Source: Mesorhizobium sp. Root102
GTDB lineage: Bacteria > Pseudomonadota > Alphaproteobacteria > Rhizobiales > Rhizobiaceae
DNA length: 64,000 bases
Reading direction: 5' to 3'
Assembly (NCBI RefSeq): GCF_001425625.1
Contig: NZ_LMCP01000045.1
Location: forward strand, 69,263-133,262
Below, one piece after another: positions 36,501-44,304 of this stretch (position 1 is the stretch's first letter; each line of letters starts with the position of its first letter). The notes beneath the pieces are model-generated. The model was not told the DNA's origin and did no database searches. It was given only the letters and a program-made list of their open reading frames with translations. The position numbers were made by a program, and so were the translations under genes.

Positions 36501-38633
36501 ATGGACGACAACGACAAGAAATTCCGACCCAAGAAGGGTCCGGCCAGGAGTGGCCCGAAAGCCGCGGGACCGCGCAGCCGTGATGGCGCCGCCGGCAAAG
36601 GCGGCAAGCCGTCCTTTGGCGCCAAGAAACCTTACGCTCCGCGTGGCGATCGGCCGATGGCCGCCGATGGCGAGCGGCCGAAGCGCGACTTCAAGGGCGG
36701 TGACAAGCCGTTCAGCGAAGGTCCGCGTCCCGAAGGCAAGCCTTTTGAGAAGCGTGAGGGGCCACGCAAGCCCTACGCACCGCGCGGCGACCGCCCGATG
36801 GCGACCGAGGGCGAACGCAAGCCCTATGAAAAGCGCGAAGGGCCACGCAAGCCCTACGCGCCACGCGGTGATCGGCCGATGGCGGCCGCAGGCGAACGGC
36901 CGAAGCGCGACTACAAGCCGCGCGAAGCCGGTGAGGGTGGCGCCCCGCGCGCCGAAAGACCATTCCACAAAGGTCCGCGCCCCGAAGGCAAGCCCCATGA
37001 AAAGCGCGAAGGGCCGCGCAAACCTTATGCGCCGCGTGGCGACCGGCCGGCTGCGGCGGCAGCGGGCGGCGAAAAGCGCTTCGACCGTCCCAAGCGTGAT
37101 TTTGGCGACCGCGCGCCGCGCGATGCTGGCGATCGCCCGAAGCGTGACTTCGCTGATCGCCCCAAGCGTGATTTCAGCGATCGCCCGAAGCGGGATTTCA
37201 ATGATCGGCCGCAAAGTGCGTCAGGCGGCAGCTTCAAGCCGCGCCCGCGTCCCGCCGAGGCTGCGGAAGAGGCAGGCGAACGCATCGCCAAGCGGCTGGC
37301 GCGTGCCGGCCTGGCCTCGCGCCGCGATGCCGAGGAACTGATCGCCGCCGGTCGCGTCAAGGTCAATGGCCGCGCCCTGACTTCGCCGGCCTTCAACGTG
37401 ATGCCGAACGACATCATCCATCTCGACGGCATGGAAATCCCGCCGATCGAGCGCACGCGGCTGTTCCTGTTCCACAAGCCGGCCGGCGTCGTCACAACCA
37501 ACCGCGATCCCGAGGGCCGCAAGACCGTCTTCGACGTGCTTCCGGCCGAATTGCCGCGGCTGATGACCATCGGCCGGCTGGATATCAACACCGAAGGCCT
37601 GCTGCTGCTCACCAACGATGGCGGCCTGTCGCGCGTGCTCGAACTGCCGGCCACCGGCTGGCTGCGCCGCTACCGCGTGCGCGTCCACGGCAAGGTCGAG
37701 GAGAGCGCGCTTGCCGGCCTGCGTGAGGGTATTGCCGTCGACGGCGTGTTTTACGGCGCCATCGAAGCGACGCTCGACCGTGAGCAAGGCACCAATGCCT
37801 GGCTGACGATCGGCCTGCGCGAGGGCAAGAACCGCGAAGTCAGGAACATCCTCGGATCGCTCGGCCTCGACGTGACGCGGCTGATCCGCATTTCCTACGG
37901 CCCGTTCCAGCTCGATGACCTTGCCGAGGGCCATGTGCTGGAGATCAAGGGCAGGGTGTTGCGCGACCAGCTTGGCGAACGCCTGGTCGAGGAATCAGGC
38001 GCCAATTTCGACGCCGATGTCACCAAACCGTTTTCCAACAAGCCGGTGCGGCGCACCGAAATCCGTGAGCCGGAGCCGGAAAGGCCGAAATTCACCCGCG
38101 ACGGCGAGCGCCGTCCGATCGGCGAGGGCGGGTTGATCAAGAACCGCAAACGCCGCGAAGGCAGCCGCGACGAGGCGCTGGGCAAGCTGTCGACAAGCCC
38201 CGACAGGAGCGCAGGGTCCGAGAAGAGCTTTGGCGAGCGGGGTCCGCGTCCCGAACGCAGCTTTGGCGACAAGCCCCGCGGCAATTTTGCCGATAAGCCG
38301 CGCGGCGGCTTTGGTGACAAACCGCGCGGTGCTTTTGGCGGCAGGCCGGGCGGTGGCAAGAAATCCGAGCGCGAGCAGCGGCCGATCGAGCCGCCCGGCC
38401 AGCGCAAGGCCAACGTCTGGATGGCGCCGGGCGCGCGGCCGATCGGCAAGGGCCGGGCTGAGGCAGACGCCGCCAAGGCGGCTGACGCCAAGGCGCGCAA
38501 GGCGTCGTTCAAGCCGTCCTATGGCAAACCCGCCGGTGCAAAGCCATTCGGCAAGCCGCGCGGCGAGCGTCCGGGTGGCGCTGGTGGCGGGGAGCGGCCG
38601 CGAAGTGGTCCCAGAGGCCCCAAAGCGAGATGA
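36501..38633 (+). CDS. rluB: rRNA pseudouridine synthase RluB with long repetitive tails
   Basis: 710 residues, far longer than E. coli RluB (about 290). The folded core is residues about 258-500: an S4 RNA-binding domain (RIAKRLARAGLASRRDAEEL) and the RsuA/RluB catalytic motif GRLDINTEGLLLLTNDG with Asp361. The first 255 residues are low-complexity, basic repeats around GPRKPYAPRGDRP and KRDF, and the last 200 carry FGDKPRG-type repeats. It should modify a U in 23S rRNA helix 89 region (position 2605 in E. coli). The tails probably bind RNA nonspecifically. The start has GGATAAAGG upstream. Confidence 0.92.
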   Translation: MDDNDKKFRPKKGPARSGPKAAGPRSRDGAAGKGGKPSFGAKKPYAPRGDRPMAADGERPKRDFKGGDKPFSEGPRPEGKPFEKREGPRKPYAPRGDRPMATEGERKPYEKREGPRKPYAPRGDRPMAAAGERPKRDYKPREAGEGGAPRAERPFHKGPRPEGKPHEKREGPRKPYAPRGDRPAAAAAGGEKRFDRPKRDFGDRAPRDAGDRPKRDFADRPKRDFSDRPKRDFNDRPQSASGGSFKPRPRPAEAAEEAGERIAKRLARAGLASRRDAEELIAAGRVKVNGRALTSPAFNVMPNDIIHLDGMEIPPIERTRLFLFHKPAGVVTTNRDPEGRKTVFDVLPAELPRLMTIGRLDINTEGLLLLTNDGGLSRVLELPATGWLRRYRVRVHGKVEESALAGLREGIAVDGVFYGAIEATLDREQGTNAWLTIGLREGKNREVRNILGSLGLDVTRLIRISYGPFQLDDLAEGHVLEIKGRVLRDQLGERLVEESGANFDADVTKPFSNKPVRRTEIREPEPERPKFTRDGERRPIGEGGLIKNRKRREGSRDEALGKLSTSPDRSAGSEKSFGERGPRPERSFGDKPRGNFADKPRGGFGDKPRGAFGGRPGGGKKSEREQRPIEPPGQRKANVWMAPGARPIGKGRAEADAAKAADAKARKASFKPSYGKPAGAKPFGKPRGERPGGAGGGERPRSGPRGPKAR

Positions 38634-39184
38634 GAATCGTCGGCGGTGAGTTTCGCGGGCGTCCCCTGGCGACGCCTCGCTCGAGCGCCATCCGTCCGAC
38701 GACCGATCGCACCCGCGAGGCGGTCTTCAACGTGCTGGCGCATCGCTTTGCCGAGCAATTGGACGGCGCGCGCGTGCTCGACCTGTTCGCCGGCACCGGC
38801 GCGCTTGGGCTCGAAGCGCTGTCGCGCGGTGCCTCCTACGGCGTCTTCATCGAGGAATCGGCGGAAGGCCGTGGCCTGATCCGCGACAATGTCGAGGCCT
38901 TCGGCCTGACCGGCCGCACCAAGATCTTTCGCCGCGACGCCACCGGCCTTGGCGAGGCCGGCACCTTGGCGCCGTTCGGCCTTGTCTTCGCCGACCCGCC
39001 ATATGGCAAGGGCCTTGGCGAGCGCGCCCTGCAGTCGGCCAAGGCCGGCGGCTGGCTCCGCCCCGGCGCGCTGTGTGTGGTCGAGGAGGCCGCGGTGGCG
39101 CCCTTCGAGCCAGGCCCCGGCTTCTCCGTGCTGGACGAACGCAACTATGGCGAGACCGTCATCCGCTTCATCAAGGCGGCCTGA
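38630..39184 (+). CDS. rsmD: 16S rRNA (guanine966-N2)-methyltransferase
   Basis: 184 residues. Motifs: the N-terminal RIVGGEFRGRPLATP, VLDLFAGTGALGLEALSRGA (SAM binding) and VFADPPYGKG, the N6/N2-type catalytic loop. It methylates G966 of 16S rRNA. ATG at 38630 overlaps the rluB stop by four bases, so two rRNA-modifying enzymes are coupled. Confidence 0.96.
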   Translation: MRIVGGEFRGRPLATPRSSAIRPTTDRTREAVFNVLAHRFAEQLDGARVLDLFAGTGALGLEALSRGASYGVFIEESAEGRGLIRDNVEAFGLTGRTKIFRRDATGLGEAGTLAPFGLVFADPPYGKGLGERALQSAKAGGWLRPGALCVVEEAAVAPFEPGPGFSVLDERNYGETVIRFIKAA

Positions 39185-39226
39185 TCCGCCTATGCATCCA
39201 TAGCCGGGCATACACGGCCGGCCTCT

Positions 39227-39248
39227 TTGCCGCCGCCTTTGGCGGCAA
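39227..39248 (+). terminator. Hairpin after rsmD
   Basis: TTGCCGCC-GCCTTT-GGCGGCAA, an 8-bp perfect stem 43 bp after the rsmD stop. There is no T-tract; it may end or stabilise the rluB-rsmD transcript. Confidence 0.45.
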
Positions 39249-39302
39249 CATGACCAACAATTCACTTTGCTTGTCGCCCAGACCCTGCCTATCGTCCCGC
39301 CT

Positions 39303-39396
39303 AGAGCAATTCCAGGAAAAGTGTGAAGCGGTTTTCCGTCCGGAATTGCGCCAAACAAAGACATGGAGCGGTTCAACGTTTCCGTGAAACGATGAA
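39303..39396. repeat. Intergenic repeat, family C copy 1
   Basis: AGAGCAATTCCAGGAAAAG, then CGGTTTTCCGTCCGGAATTG and ACGTTTCCGTGAAACG, closely matches 57571-57674. It contains internal complementary arms (CAATTCC with GGAATTG) and sits 20 bp before the M16 protease gene. Confidence 0.8.
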
Positions 39397-39416
39397 CAGC
39401 GAAACCGGAGCCATTG

Positions 39417-40787
39417 ATGACATTTCAGGCTGAATGGCTGCGCGCAACGCTGCTGGCGACGTCGCTGGCTTTCGCGATCACCGGCCCGGCGCTGGCCGAC
39501 AGCGCGCCGGACGCGTTCAAGGTCACGGATTTCCTGCTCGATAACGGCATGGAGGTCGTCGTCATTCCCGACCATCGCGCGCCGATCGTCACCCATATGG
39601 TCTGGTACAAGATCGGCAGCGCCGACGAGCCGCCCGGCAAATCGGGCATCGCGCATTTCTTCGAGCATCTGATGTTCAAGGCGACGACCCATCATGCGGC
39701 GGGCGAGTTCGACCGCGCCATCTCCGACATCGGCGGCTCCAACAACGCCTTCACCTCCTACGACTACACCGCCTTCCACGAGACGGTGGCGCCGTCGGCG
39801 CTCGAACTGATGATGAGCTTCGAGGCAGACCGCATGCGCAACCTCATCCTCACCGACGATGTCATCAAGACCGAGCGCGATGTCATCCTCGAGGAGCGCC
39901 GCTCGCGCATCGACAACAATCCGGAGGCGGTTCTGGACGAGGAGGTGGATGCCACGCTGTGGCAGAACCAGCCCTATCGCATTCCCGTCATCGGCTGGAT
40001 GCAGGAGATGCAGCAGCTGAACCGCACCGACGCGACCGCCTTCTATGACAAATACTACCGGCCCAACAACGCCGTGCTGATCGTGGCCGGCGATGTGGAG
40101 CCGGACACGGTGCGGGCGCTGGCCGAAAAGACCTATGGAAAGGTGGCGCGCGGCCCCGATCTGCCGCCCCGCATCCGCCCTGTCGAGCCGGAGCAGAACA
40201 CCAAGCGCACGGTGACGCTCTCCGATGCCCGCGTCAGCGTGCCGAGTTTTTCCACCCAATGGGTGGTGCCGTCCTATCACACGGGCAAGCCGGGCGAAGC
40301 GGAAGCGCTCGACCTTTTGGCGGAAATCCTCGGCGGCGGCAATCGCAGCCGGCTCTACCAGGCGCTCGTCGTCCAGCAGGGCATCGCCTCCAGCGCCGGC
40401 GCCTTTTTCCAGGGCACCATGCTCGACGACACCAATTTCACCGTCTACGGCGCGCCGCGCGGCGATGCCAAGCTCGCCGACGTCGAAGCGGCGGTCGATG
40501 CGGAAGTGGCACGCATCGTCAGGGATGGCGTCACGCCATCGGAGCTGGAAAAAGCCAAGGACCGCTATGTCAGGTCGATGATCTTTGCCCGCGACAAGCA
40601 GGATTCGATGGCCAACATCTACGGCTCGACGCTTGCCACCGGCGGCGATGTGCAGGACGTCCAGCAATGGCCGGACCGCATCCGCACGGTCACAGCCGAC
40701 CAGGTCAAGGCCGTCGCCGCGCGCTATCTGGTGCTCGCCCGATCGACGACCGGTTACCTCTTGCCGCAGCAACAGGCGGGGAATTGA
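39417..40787 (+). CDS. M16 family zinc peptidase, catalytic subunit
   Basis: 456 residues with a signal peptide (MTFQAEWLRATLLATSLAF, processed after ALADSAP). The inverted zinc motif is H80-FFE83-H84 in GIAHFFEHLMFKAT, with a downstream glutamate in EADRMRNLILTDDVI. Such periplasmic M16 proteins act with a non-catalytic partner, encoded directly downstream. CGGAG precedes the ATG. The substrate is unknown; peptide turnover in the envelope is likely. Confidence 0.93.
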   Translation: MTFQAEWLRATLLATSLAFAITGPALADSAPDAFKVTDFLLDNGMEVVVIPDHRAPIVTHMVWYKIGSADEPPGKSGIAHFFEHLMFKATTHHAAGEFDRAISDIGGSNNAFTSYDYTAFHETVAPSALELMMSFEADRMRNLILTDDVIKTERDVILEERRSRIDNNPEAVLDEEVDATLWQNQPYRIPVIGWMQEMQQLNRTDATAFYDKYYRPNNAVLIVAGDVEPDTVRALAEKTYGKVARGPDLPPRIRPVEPEQNTKRTVTLSDARVSVPSFSTQWVVPSYHTGKPGEAEALDLLAEILGGGNRSRLYQALVVQQGIASSAGAFFQGTMLDDTNFTVYGAPRGDAKLADVEAAVDAEVARIVRDGVTPSELEKAKDRYVRSMIFARDKQDSMANIYGSTLATGGDVQDVQQWPDRIRTVTADQVKAVAARYLVLARSTTGYLLPQQQAGN

Positions 40788-42136
40788 TGATGATGAGCAC
40801 GAACGCGATACGCGCACGCGCGCCTCTCGCAACCCTTTTCCTCTCCATTCTCTTCCTGATCCTGCCCGCACTCACCGCGCGTGCCATGGACATCCAGTCC
40901 GTCACCTCGCCAAAAGGCATTACCGCCTGGCTGGTCGAGGATTATTCCGTGCCGATCGTCGCCATCCGCTTCGTTTTCGGCGGCGGCTCGACGCAGGATC
41001 CGCCGGGCAAGGAGGGATTGGCCAATCTGATGACCGGCCTGTTCGACGAAGGCGCCGGTCCGTTCGACTCGGAAGGTTTTCAAATCAAGCTCGACGATGC
41101 CGGCGCCGAGATGAGCTTCGAGGAGAGTCGCGACGGCATCTACGGCTCGATGCGCATGCTGGCCGAGCAGCGTGACCAGGCGTTCGAGCTGTTGCGGCTG
41201 GCGGTCAACGAGCCGCGCTTCGACCAGCTGCCCATCGACCGCATCCGCTCCCAGATACTGTCCGGCATCATCGCCGGCGAGAACGATCCCGACACGGTCG
41301 CGCAGAACAAATGGGCGCGCGCCCTTTATGGTGATCATCCCTATTCCCGTTCCGACCAGGGCACCAAGGAAAGCATCGCCACCATCACGCCGGATGACCT
41401 GAAAGCATTTCACAAGGCGGTCTTCGCGCGCGGCGGCCTGCATGTCGCCGTGGTCGGCGCCATCGATCCCGAGACGCTGAAGAAGAAGCTCGACATGGTG
41501 TTCGGCGACCTGCCGCGGAACCAGGCGCTGAGGCCGGTGGCCGATATCGACCCGAAGCTGGCGCAGCATATCGAGGTCGATTACGACCTGCCGCAGACCT
41601 CGCTGCAGCTCGCCTTTCCCGGCGTGAAGCGCAAGGCGGCGGATTTCTTTCCCGCCGTGCTGATGAACGAGATCCTCGGCGGCGGCACCTTCACCTCGCG
41701 CCTGTTCCAGGAGGTGCGCGAAAAGCGCGGGCTGGCCTACAGCGTCAACTCCTCGCTGATCAACCAGGACCACGCCAGCGCGCTGATCGTCAGCACCGGC
41801 ACCCGCTCCGACCGCGCGGCCGAGACGCTTGGGATCGTTCGCGACGTCGTCAAGCAGCTTGCGGAGGAAGGCCCGACCGAGGCGGAGCTGGCGGCGACCA
41901 AGAAGTACATGATCGGCGCCTACGCCATCAACAATCTGGACTCGTCGAGTTCCATCGCCTCGACGCTGGTCGAACTGCAGCTCGACGATCTCGGCATCGA
42001 CTACATGCAGCGCCGCGCCGGCTACATCAGCGCGGTGACGCTCGATCAGGTCAAGGCGGCGGCGAAAAAGCTGCTGTCGGCCGAGCCGACCATCATGGTC
42101 ATCGGACCGAAACTGGCCGGAGCCGGCAAGGGATGA
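40787..42136 (+). CDS. M16 family peptidase-like protein, non-catalytic subunit
   Basis: 449 residues. It starts with MMMSTN overlapping the previous stop by one base and has a signal peptide ending near ALTARAMD. The place of HxxEH reads GLANLMTGLFDEG, so zinc ligands are missing; the C-terminal R/Y segment REKRGLAYSVNS, used for substrate binding, is intact. This matches the alpha/beta division of mitochondrial processing peptidase and of paired bacterial M16B proteases. It should form a heterodimer with the preceding protein. Confidence 0.92.
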   Translation: MMMSTNAIRARAPLATLFLSILFLILPALTARAMDIQSVTSPKGITAWLVEDYSVPIVAIRFVFGGGSTQDPPGKEGLANLMTGLFDEGAGPFDSEGFQIKLDDAGAEMSFEESRDGIYGSMRMLAEQRDQAFELLRLAVNEPRFDQLPIDRIRSQILSGIIAGENDPDTVAQNKWARALYGDHPYSRSDQGTKESIATITPDDLKAFHKAVFARGGLHVAVVGAIDPETLKKKLDMVFGDLPRNQALRPVADIDPKLAQHIEVDYDLPQTSLQLAFPGVKRKAADFFPAVLMNEILGGGTFTSRLFQEVREKRGLAYSVNSSLINQDHASALIVSTGTRSDRAAETLGIVRDVVKQLAEEGPTEAELAATKKYMIGAYAINNLDSSSSIASTLVELQLDDLGIDYMQRRAGYISAVTLDQVKAAAKKLLSAEPTIMVIGPKLAGAGKG

Positions 42137-43002
42137 GCCCGACCTTCGGCATCGCCTTCGGCGGCGGCGGCGCGCGCGGGCTGGCGCATATCCATGTCAT
42201 CGAGGCGCTGGACGAACTGGGCATCAGGCCGGTGGCGATAGCCGGCTCGTCGATCGGCGCCATCATGGGCGCCGGCATGGCATCAGGCATGACCGGCAAG
42301 GACATCCACGACTATGCCCGCTCGATCCTCGGCCGCCGCGCCGAAGTGGCGAGCCGCATGTGGCGGGCACGACCGGGCACGATCGCCGAGGCCATGCAGG
42401 GCGGCATCCGCGTCAGCCAATTCAATGTCGAGCGCATCCTCAAGGCCTTCCTGCCCGAGGCGATCCCCGAAACCTTCGCCGAGCTGAAAATCCCGCTCAA
42501 GGTGACGGCGACGGACTATTTCGGCCACAAGCTCGCCGTCTTCGATGACGGCGACCTGCACTCCGCGCTTGCGGCGTCGGCGGCCATACCCGCCGTGTTC
42601 CGCCCGGTGACCCGCGACGGCAGGCTTCTGATCGATGGCGGCATCTACAACCCCGTGCCGTTCGACTTGATCGAAAACGATGCCGACATCATCATCGGCG
42701 TCGACGTGGTCGGCGCGCCGGAAGAGGCCGACCGCAAACATCCGACCTCCGTCGACCTGATGTTCGGCGCCACACAGCTGATGATGCAGTCGATCATCGC
42801 CAACAAGCTGAAGCAGTGCCGCCCCGACATCCTGGTCCGACCGGCGGTGTCGAGATACCGCGTCCTCGATTTCCTGAAGATCGACGCCCTGATGAGCGAG
42901 ACGGCTGACATCAAGGACGAGCTGAAGCGGCAGGTGGAAAAGGTGGTGGAGGCGCGGAATAGCGCCGCCATCAAGGGGAGGCGGGGGAAGAAGGCCGGGT
43001 AA
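42133..43002 (+). CDS. Patatin-like phospholipase (RssA type)
   Basis: 289 residues. Oxyanion loop FGGGGARGLAHI, nucleophile S40 in AGSSIGAIMGAG, and catalytic D168 in LLIDGGIYNPVPFDL. The C-terminus has GATQLMMQSIIANKLKQCRP and a lysine/arginine-rich tail (IKGRRGKKAG). Hydrolyses acyl esters; a cytoplasmic role near the membrane is likely. ATGA overlap with the second M16 gene places it in the protease operon. Its last 78 codons are duplicated at 43739-43969. Confidence 0.92.
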   Translation: MSPTFGIAFGGGGARGLAHIHVIEALDELGIRPVAIAGSSIGAIMGAGMASGMTGKDIHDYARSILGRRAEVASRMWRARPGTIAEAMQGGIRVSQFNVERILKAFLPEAIPETFAELKIPLKVTATDYFGHKLAVFDDGDLHSALAASAAIPAVFRPVTRDGRLLIDGGIYNPVPFDLIENDADIIIGVDVVGAPEEADRKHPTSVDLMFGATQLMMQSIIANKLKQCRPDILVRPAVSRYRVLDFLKIDALMSETADIKDELKRQVEKVVEARNSAAIKGRRGKKAG

Positions 43003-43045
43003 GGGGCGGGCGCGACGTCGGATTGACCAGGGTCGAGCGCTGTTA

Positions 43046-43609
43046 TCATACAAGCCTGAAAGCCGACTTCGACTTCGTCGCCACCGACGCATACTCCAGC
43101 GCCACAACGCCGTTGCTGAACGGCTTGGCAGAAATCAGTTCGAACGGCAGCGACTCGCCGACTGGGAACAGCGGCTTGCCCTGGCCGACGGCGCCGGGAT
43201 AGCTGAGCAGCCTGACGCAGTCGACCAAGCCATGGCGCAGCAATTCCTGCGCGACGCTGAGGCTGCCATGCACATAGATGTTGCCGCCGCTGGTTTGCTT
43301 CAGCGTCCTGACCGCTTCCGGCAGCGGTCCCTTCAGCAATTCGGCTGGCTTCCAGCCGAGCGCCTTCAGGCTGGTCGAGGCGACATATTTCGGCAGCGCG
43401 TTGAGCCGGTCGGCAAAATCTCCGGTTTCCGTGGGCCAGGAGCCGGCAAAGATCTCATAGGTCGTGCGACCCAAAAGCATGGCGCCGCTATCGGCAAGCT
43501 CGTCTTCCTTGAACCTGTTCATCTCGTCGTTCCAGGTCACGCTGGGCAGCTTCTCGACCTCGGCAATGCCATCGACGCTGATGAATTCGGTGACGATAAG
43601 TTTTCGCAT
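43046..43609 (-). CDS. Dihydrofolate reductase-like (RibD C-terminal domain) protein
   Basis: 187 residues. It begins RKLIVTEFISVDGIAE and has GAMLLGRTTYEIFAGSWP and GGNIYVHGSLSVAQELLRHG, typical of the RibD_C/DHFR-like family, whose members reduce unknown pterin- or sugar-like substrates with NADPH. It converges on the patatin gene. The patatin 3' duplication on its far side suggests that it was inserted here with the repeated segment. Confidence 0.88.
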   Translation of the reverse strand: MRKLIVTEFISVDGIAEVEKLPSVTWNDEMNRFKEDELADSGAMLLGRTTYEIFAGSWPTETGDFADRLNALPKYVASTSLKALGWKPAELLKGPLPEAVRTLKQTSGGNIYVHGSLSVAQELLRHGLVDCVRLLSYPGAVGQGKPLFPVGESLPFELISAKPFSNGVVALEYASVATKSKSAFRLV

Positions 43610-43738
43610 GGCGCTCTCCTTCTTCTGTCAGAGGACGGCCTGCGCAGGCCCTTTGCGACACGCTTCATGAAATATATCGCTGCGCCTTGTCGTTTTCGGT
43701 TAATGCCCGAGACACGCATTGACCTCAGCCGGCCCGAC

Positions 43739-43969
43739 GGCGCCACGCAATTGACGGTTCAGTCGATCATCGCCAACAAGCTGAAGCAGTGCCGCTCCGA
43801 CATCCTGGTCCTCCCGGCGGTGTCGAAATACCGCGTGCTCGATTTCCTGAAGATCGATGCTTTGATGAACGAGACGGCTGACATCAAGGACGAGTTGAAG
43901 CGGCAGGTGGAGAAGGTGCTGGAGGCACGAGGCGGGAAGGGGAAGCGAGGGAAGCGGGTTGGCGCGTGA
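43739..43969 (+). pseudogene. Duplicated 3' fragment of the patatin gene
   Basis: Translated, it reads GATQLTVQSIIANKLKQCRS, then DILVLPAVSKYRVLDFLKID and KDELKRQVEKVLEARGGKGK, nearly identical to residues 212-289 of the patatin-like lipase (42766-43002). No patatin nucleophile or start precedes it; a frame is open from ATG 43665 but the first 20 residues are unrelated. It is a degenerate copy left by a segmental duplication. Confidence 0.88.
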
Positions 43970-44304
43970 GGGTGGTGGCGTGCCGCTGAGGCGTGACGCC
44001 TACTCTGCTTGCCGAACTGGCTTAAGCGAGCAAAAGGCGACCCACGGAACGGTCGCATTTGACCCGATGCGGATAAAGGTGAGTTCGCGGCCGAATGGCA
44101 GCTAAGCGCCTGATGCCGGTCGTCGCCAAGGTCATCGCCCCTTCTCAGGAGCAGACATCTTCGCGACTATGCTGAAGCTCGCTCGGCGCCGAAAACCCGC
44201 AGCAGAATGTCATGGACTCGATGGTTCGCCCTCTCATCTTTCCGCCCACCGCGCATATGCGCGACGTCGAAACTCCGGGAAGGATTGCGTTGGAGAGGCG
44301 CTGA
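43970..44304. other. Intergenic region, no gene seen
   Basis: 335 bp between the patatin fragment and the TRAP permease end. Only short frames without a ribosome site or recognisable product. I find no strong hairpin or repeat here; it may be further decay from the duplication. Confidence 0.6.
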
